This document shows positions 29,603 to 31,023 of a stretch of DNA of 31,023 nucleotides, piece after piece. Each line of letters starts with the position of its first letter. Position 1 is the stretch's first letter. The notes below the pieces were generated by a model that saw only the letters and a program-made list of their open reading frames with translations, searched no databases and was not told where the DNA came from. A program made the translations under genes and the position numbers. Source of the DNA: JAUWOY01 sp034431315 (GTDB lineage: Bacteria; Chloroflexota; Anaerolineae; VGOG01); contig DAOUDK010000061.1 in NCBI GenBank assembly GCA_034431315.1, positions 1-31,023 on the forward strand, given 5' to 3'.

Positions 29603-30839
29603 TCGGGTAGCGGGGGGTCATTACTGCCCCCCCGCCCCCTAAGCCTGTCTTCGACCCCTGGCACTGTTCAGACTTCAGTACCAGCTCTCCCTCTACTATA
29701 GTCAGTGTAGGCCGCAGGGCTTCGTCCAATAAGACTACATCAGCATCGCGGCCTGGGGCTAGTGCGCCCTTGTTGAGTCCCAGCACGTGGGCAGGCACGG
29801 CAGTGGCGGTCACCAATGCCGTCTCCAGAGGCAGTCCCGCCTCTGCTACCAGGGTGCGTAGACCCACATCCATCAGCGCAACGCTTCCAGCCAGGCGGCC
29901 ATCGAGGCCGCGACAGCCTCGCTGGTCGAGGATGACCTGCTTCCCGCCCCAGGTGTACTCGCCGGGTGGCAGGCCGGCAACAGGAGCAGCGTCGCTGATG
30001 AGGGCCACTCGGTCGGGGCCTTTGAGCTGCAACAGCAGGGCCAGAGCTGCTGGATGTACATGCACTCCATCGGCGATGACTTGGGCCGTGATCTGATTAA
30101 AATGCCATATAGCACCAACAACGCCCGGCTCTCGATGGTGAAAGCCGCGCATAGCATTGTAGGTGTGAGTGGCATGCGCCAACCCCAACTGCACAGCTTC
30201 AGCAACTTGCTGGAAGGTGGCATCCGAGTGGCCGATGGAAGGTACGATTCCCCGCTCGACAAGGCAGGGGATAGCGTTCAGGGCCTCCCCCTCTTCAGGG
30301 GCCAGAGTTACCATCTTGACCTGTCCCTGACTTGCTTCGCACAGTCGCTCGAACTCACCCCATCGGAAGGGGCGAAAGAGACGGGGATCCATCATACCCG
30401 GCTGTTGGGGCGAGAGGTAGGGTCCCTCCACGTGCACACCCAGGATGCGAGCCCCTGGCGGTCGGGCAGCAATGATGATGGCTATCTCCGCCAGCAATTC
30501 AACCAATCGCTCAAAGGGCGCAGCGATAACCGTGGGCAGGAAAGCAGTGACACCGTAGCGGGGAAGTCGAGCGGCCATCTCCGCAATCTGGCCCTGCATG
30601 GCGTCCAAACCGTTAACACCGTGGATGTGCAGGTCAATGAGACCTGGGATCACGTGGAGGCCTGTGGCATCAATCAATTCGCCGTCCGTGGACACCGACA
30701 CCGACTCCACTTCTCCCACGGCGGCGATTTTGTCGCCAGCAATGGTCACCACGCCCCGCTCAATGACCCGCTCCGGCGTGTAGACCTGTCCGTTGATGAT
30801 GTGTTTCAACCTTCGAGATGGATGCACTGCTTCATTCAT
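29580..30839 (-). CDS. nagA: N-acetylglucosamine-6-phosphate deacetylase
   Basis: 419 residues. The amidohydrolase metal motifs are GLIDLHIHGVNG (HxH), VEGPYLSPQQPG (Glu), SIGHSDATF, ATHTYNAMRGFHHREPG and ISDAAPVAG (Asp). It removes the acetyl group of GlcNAc-6-phosphate to give glucosamine-6-phosphate, linking amino-sugar recycling to the product of glmS in the same window. The ATG at 30839 has GGGAGG six bases upstream; a longer in-frame start would lie within the promoter. The C-terminal 30 residues (SEQCQGSKTGLGGGGAV) are a non-conserved Gly/Lys-rich tail. Confidence 0.96.
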   Translation of the reverse strand: MNEAVHPSRRLKHIINGQVYTPERVIERGVVTIAGDKIAAVGEVESVSVSTDGELIDATGLHVIPGLIDLHIHGVNGLDAMQGQIAEMAARLPRYGVTAFLPTVIAAPFERLVELLAEIAIIIAARPPGARILGVHVEGPYLSPQQPGMMDPRLFRPFRWGEFERLCEASQGQVKMVTLAPEEGEALNAIPCLVERGIVPSIGHSDATFQQVAEAVQLGLAHATHTYNAMRGFHHREPGVVGAIWHFNQITAQVIADGVHVHPAALALLLQLKGPDRVALISDAAPVAGLPPGEYTWGGKQVILDQRGCRGLDGRLAGSVALMDVGLRTLVAEAGLPLETALVTATAVPAHVLGLNKGALAPGRDADVVLLDEALRPTLTIVEGELVLKSEQCQGSKTGLGGGGAVMTPRYPIAKRSEI

Positions 30840-30855
30840 ACCATACCTCCCCACC

Positions 30856-30884
30856 TTTATATCACATCTCGAGAAAGGTGTCAA
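30856..30884 (-). promoter_or_regulatory. Strong promoter of nagA
   Basis: TTGACA (30884-30879) and TATAAA (30861-30856) on the minus strand with a 17-bp spacer and an extended -10 TGA. Transcription should start near 30849, leaving a leader of about ten bases that just contains the ribosome site. A CTCGAG palindrome lies in the spacer. The remaining 140 bases to the right edge hold no gene that can be supported. Confidence 0.85.
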
Positions 30885-30908
30885 ACTAAAGGGTGCCTTT
30901 CATGCCGG

Positions 30909-30946
<38 letters not shown>

Positions 30947-31023
30947 AGGGGCCTAAAGTGGGGTTGATGGAGACTGGCAGGCCTGGGAAGGGCGTGAAAA
31001 ACGAAGCAGAAGCGGCCACAGGT

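Noticed and set aside
30994..31023. Start of a plus-strand gene running off the right edge
   Set aside because: A GTG with a purine-rich stretch upstream opens a frame, but only ten codons are visible, which is not enough to support a gene.

Overview
The window reads as a chromosomal segment of a bacterium that is probably a member of the Chloroflexota (Anaerolineae-like). This is an inference from the gene mix (tungsten-type aldehyde oxidoreductase, LarA, DUF512 PDZ/radical-SAM protein, YfhO, an AmaP-like protein next to scpB/rluB/cmk), the moderately high GC with strong GGAGG ribosome sites, and the many short dispersed repeats, some of them read in frame inside genes. Nearly everything is on the minus strand. 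Only a truncated gene at the left edge and a toxin-antitoxin pair are on the plus strand.

Region 1 (1-2960): the end of an unknown plus-strand gene with a strong terminator; a minus-strand pair of a family-4 glycosyltransferase and a VanZ-like protein behind a promoter that would give an almost leaderless mRNA; and a VapBC-type toxin-antitoxin operon behind a perfect TTGACA-17-TATAAT promoter.

Region 2 (2959-7212): amino-sugar and sugar-nucleotide genes: glmS, a Gfo/Idh/MocA oxidoreductase and a DegT-type aminotransferase. A probable 160-bp MITE with 10-bp target duplications lies between glmS and the oxidoreductase gene. About 580 bp of hairpin-rich, gene-free DNA follows (7246-7829).

Region 3 (7830-19652): a 2-hydroxyacid/aldehyde module transcribed leftward: tungsten-type aldehyde ferredoxin oxidoreductase (AOR), two MoaD/ThiS-like beta-grasp proteins (only one with a C-terminal diglycine), a class V serine/alanine-glyoxylate aminotransferase, a GlcD-type FAD oxidase, a LarA-family racemase and a DUF1186/SEC-C protein. 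Upstream lie an AT-richer acetyl-CoA synthetase with its own perfect promoter, a broken AOR-type radical-SAM maturase, and a DUF512 protein.

Region 4 (19656-23972): membrane lipid, RNA and chromosome housekeeping genes: two PlsC-like acyltransferases, cmk, rluB, scpB and an AmaP-like membrane protein. A second probable MITE (206 bp, 18-bp inverted termini, 10-bp target duplication) has rewritten the last codons of one acyltransferase.

Region 5 (24027-30839): envelope glycosylation: a YfhO-like giant membrane protein, a GT39-like membrane glycosyltransferase and a polyprenyl-phosphate sugar synthase (GT2), followed by nagA with its own promoter.

The most distinctive features are (i) the LarA-GlcD-aminotransferase-MoaD-AOR cluster with an adjacent inactivated AOR maturase, (ii) two MITE-like elements with exactly abutting 10-bp direct repeats, one with a matching unoccupied site in the same window, and (iii) a recurrent set of tandem 7-bp repeats and 100-bp palindromic repeats translated in frame inside several proteins.
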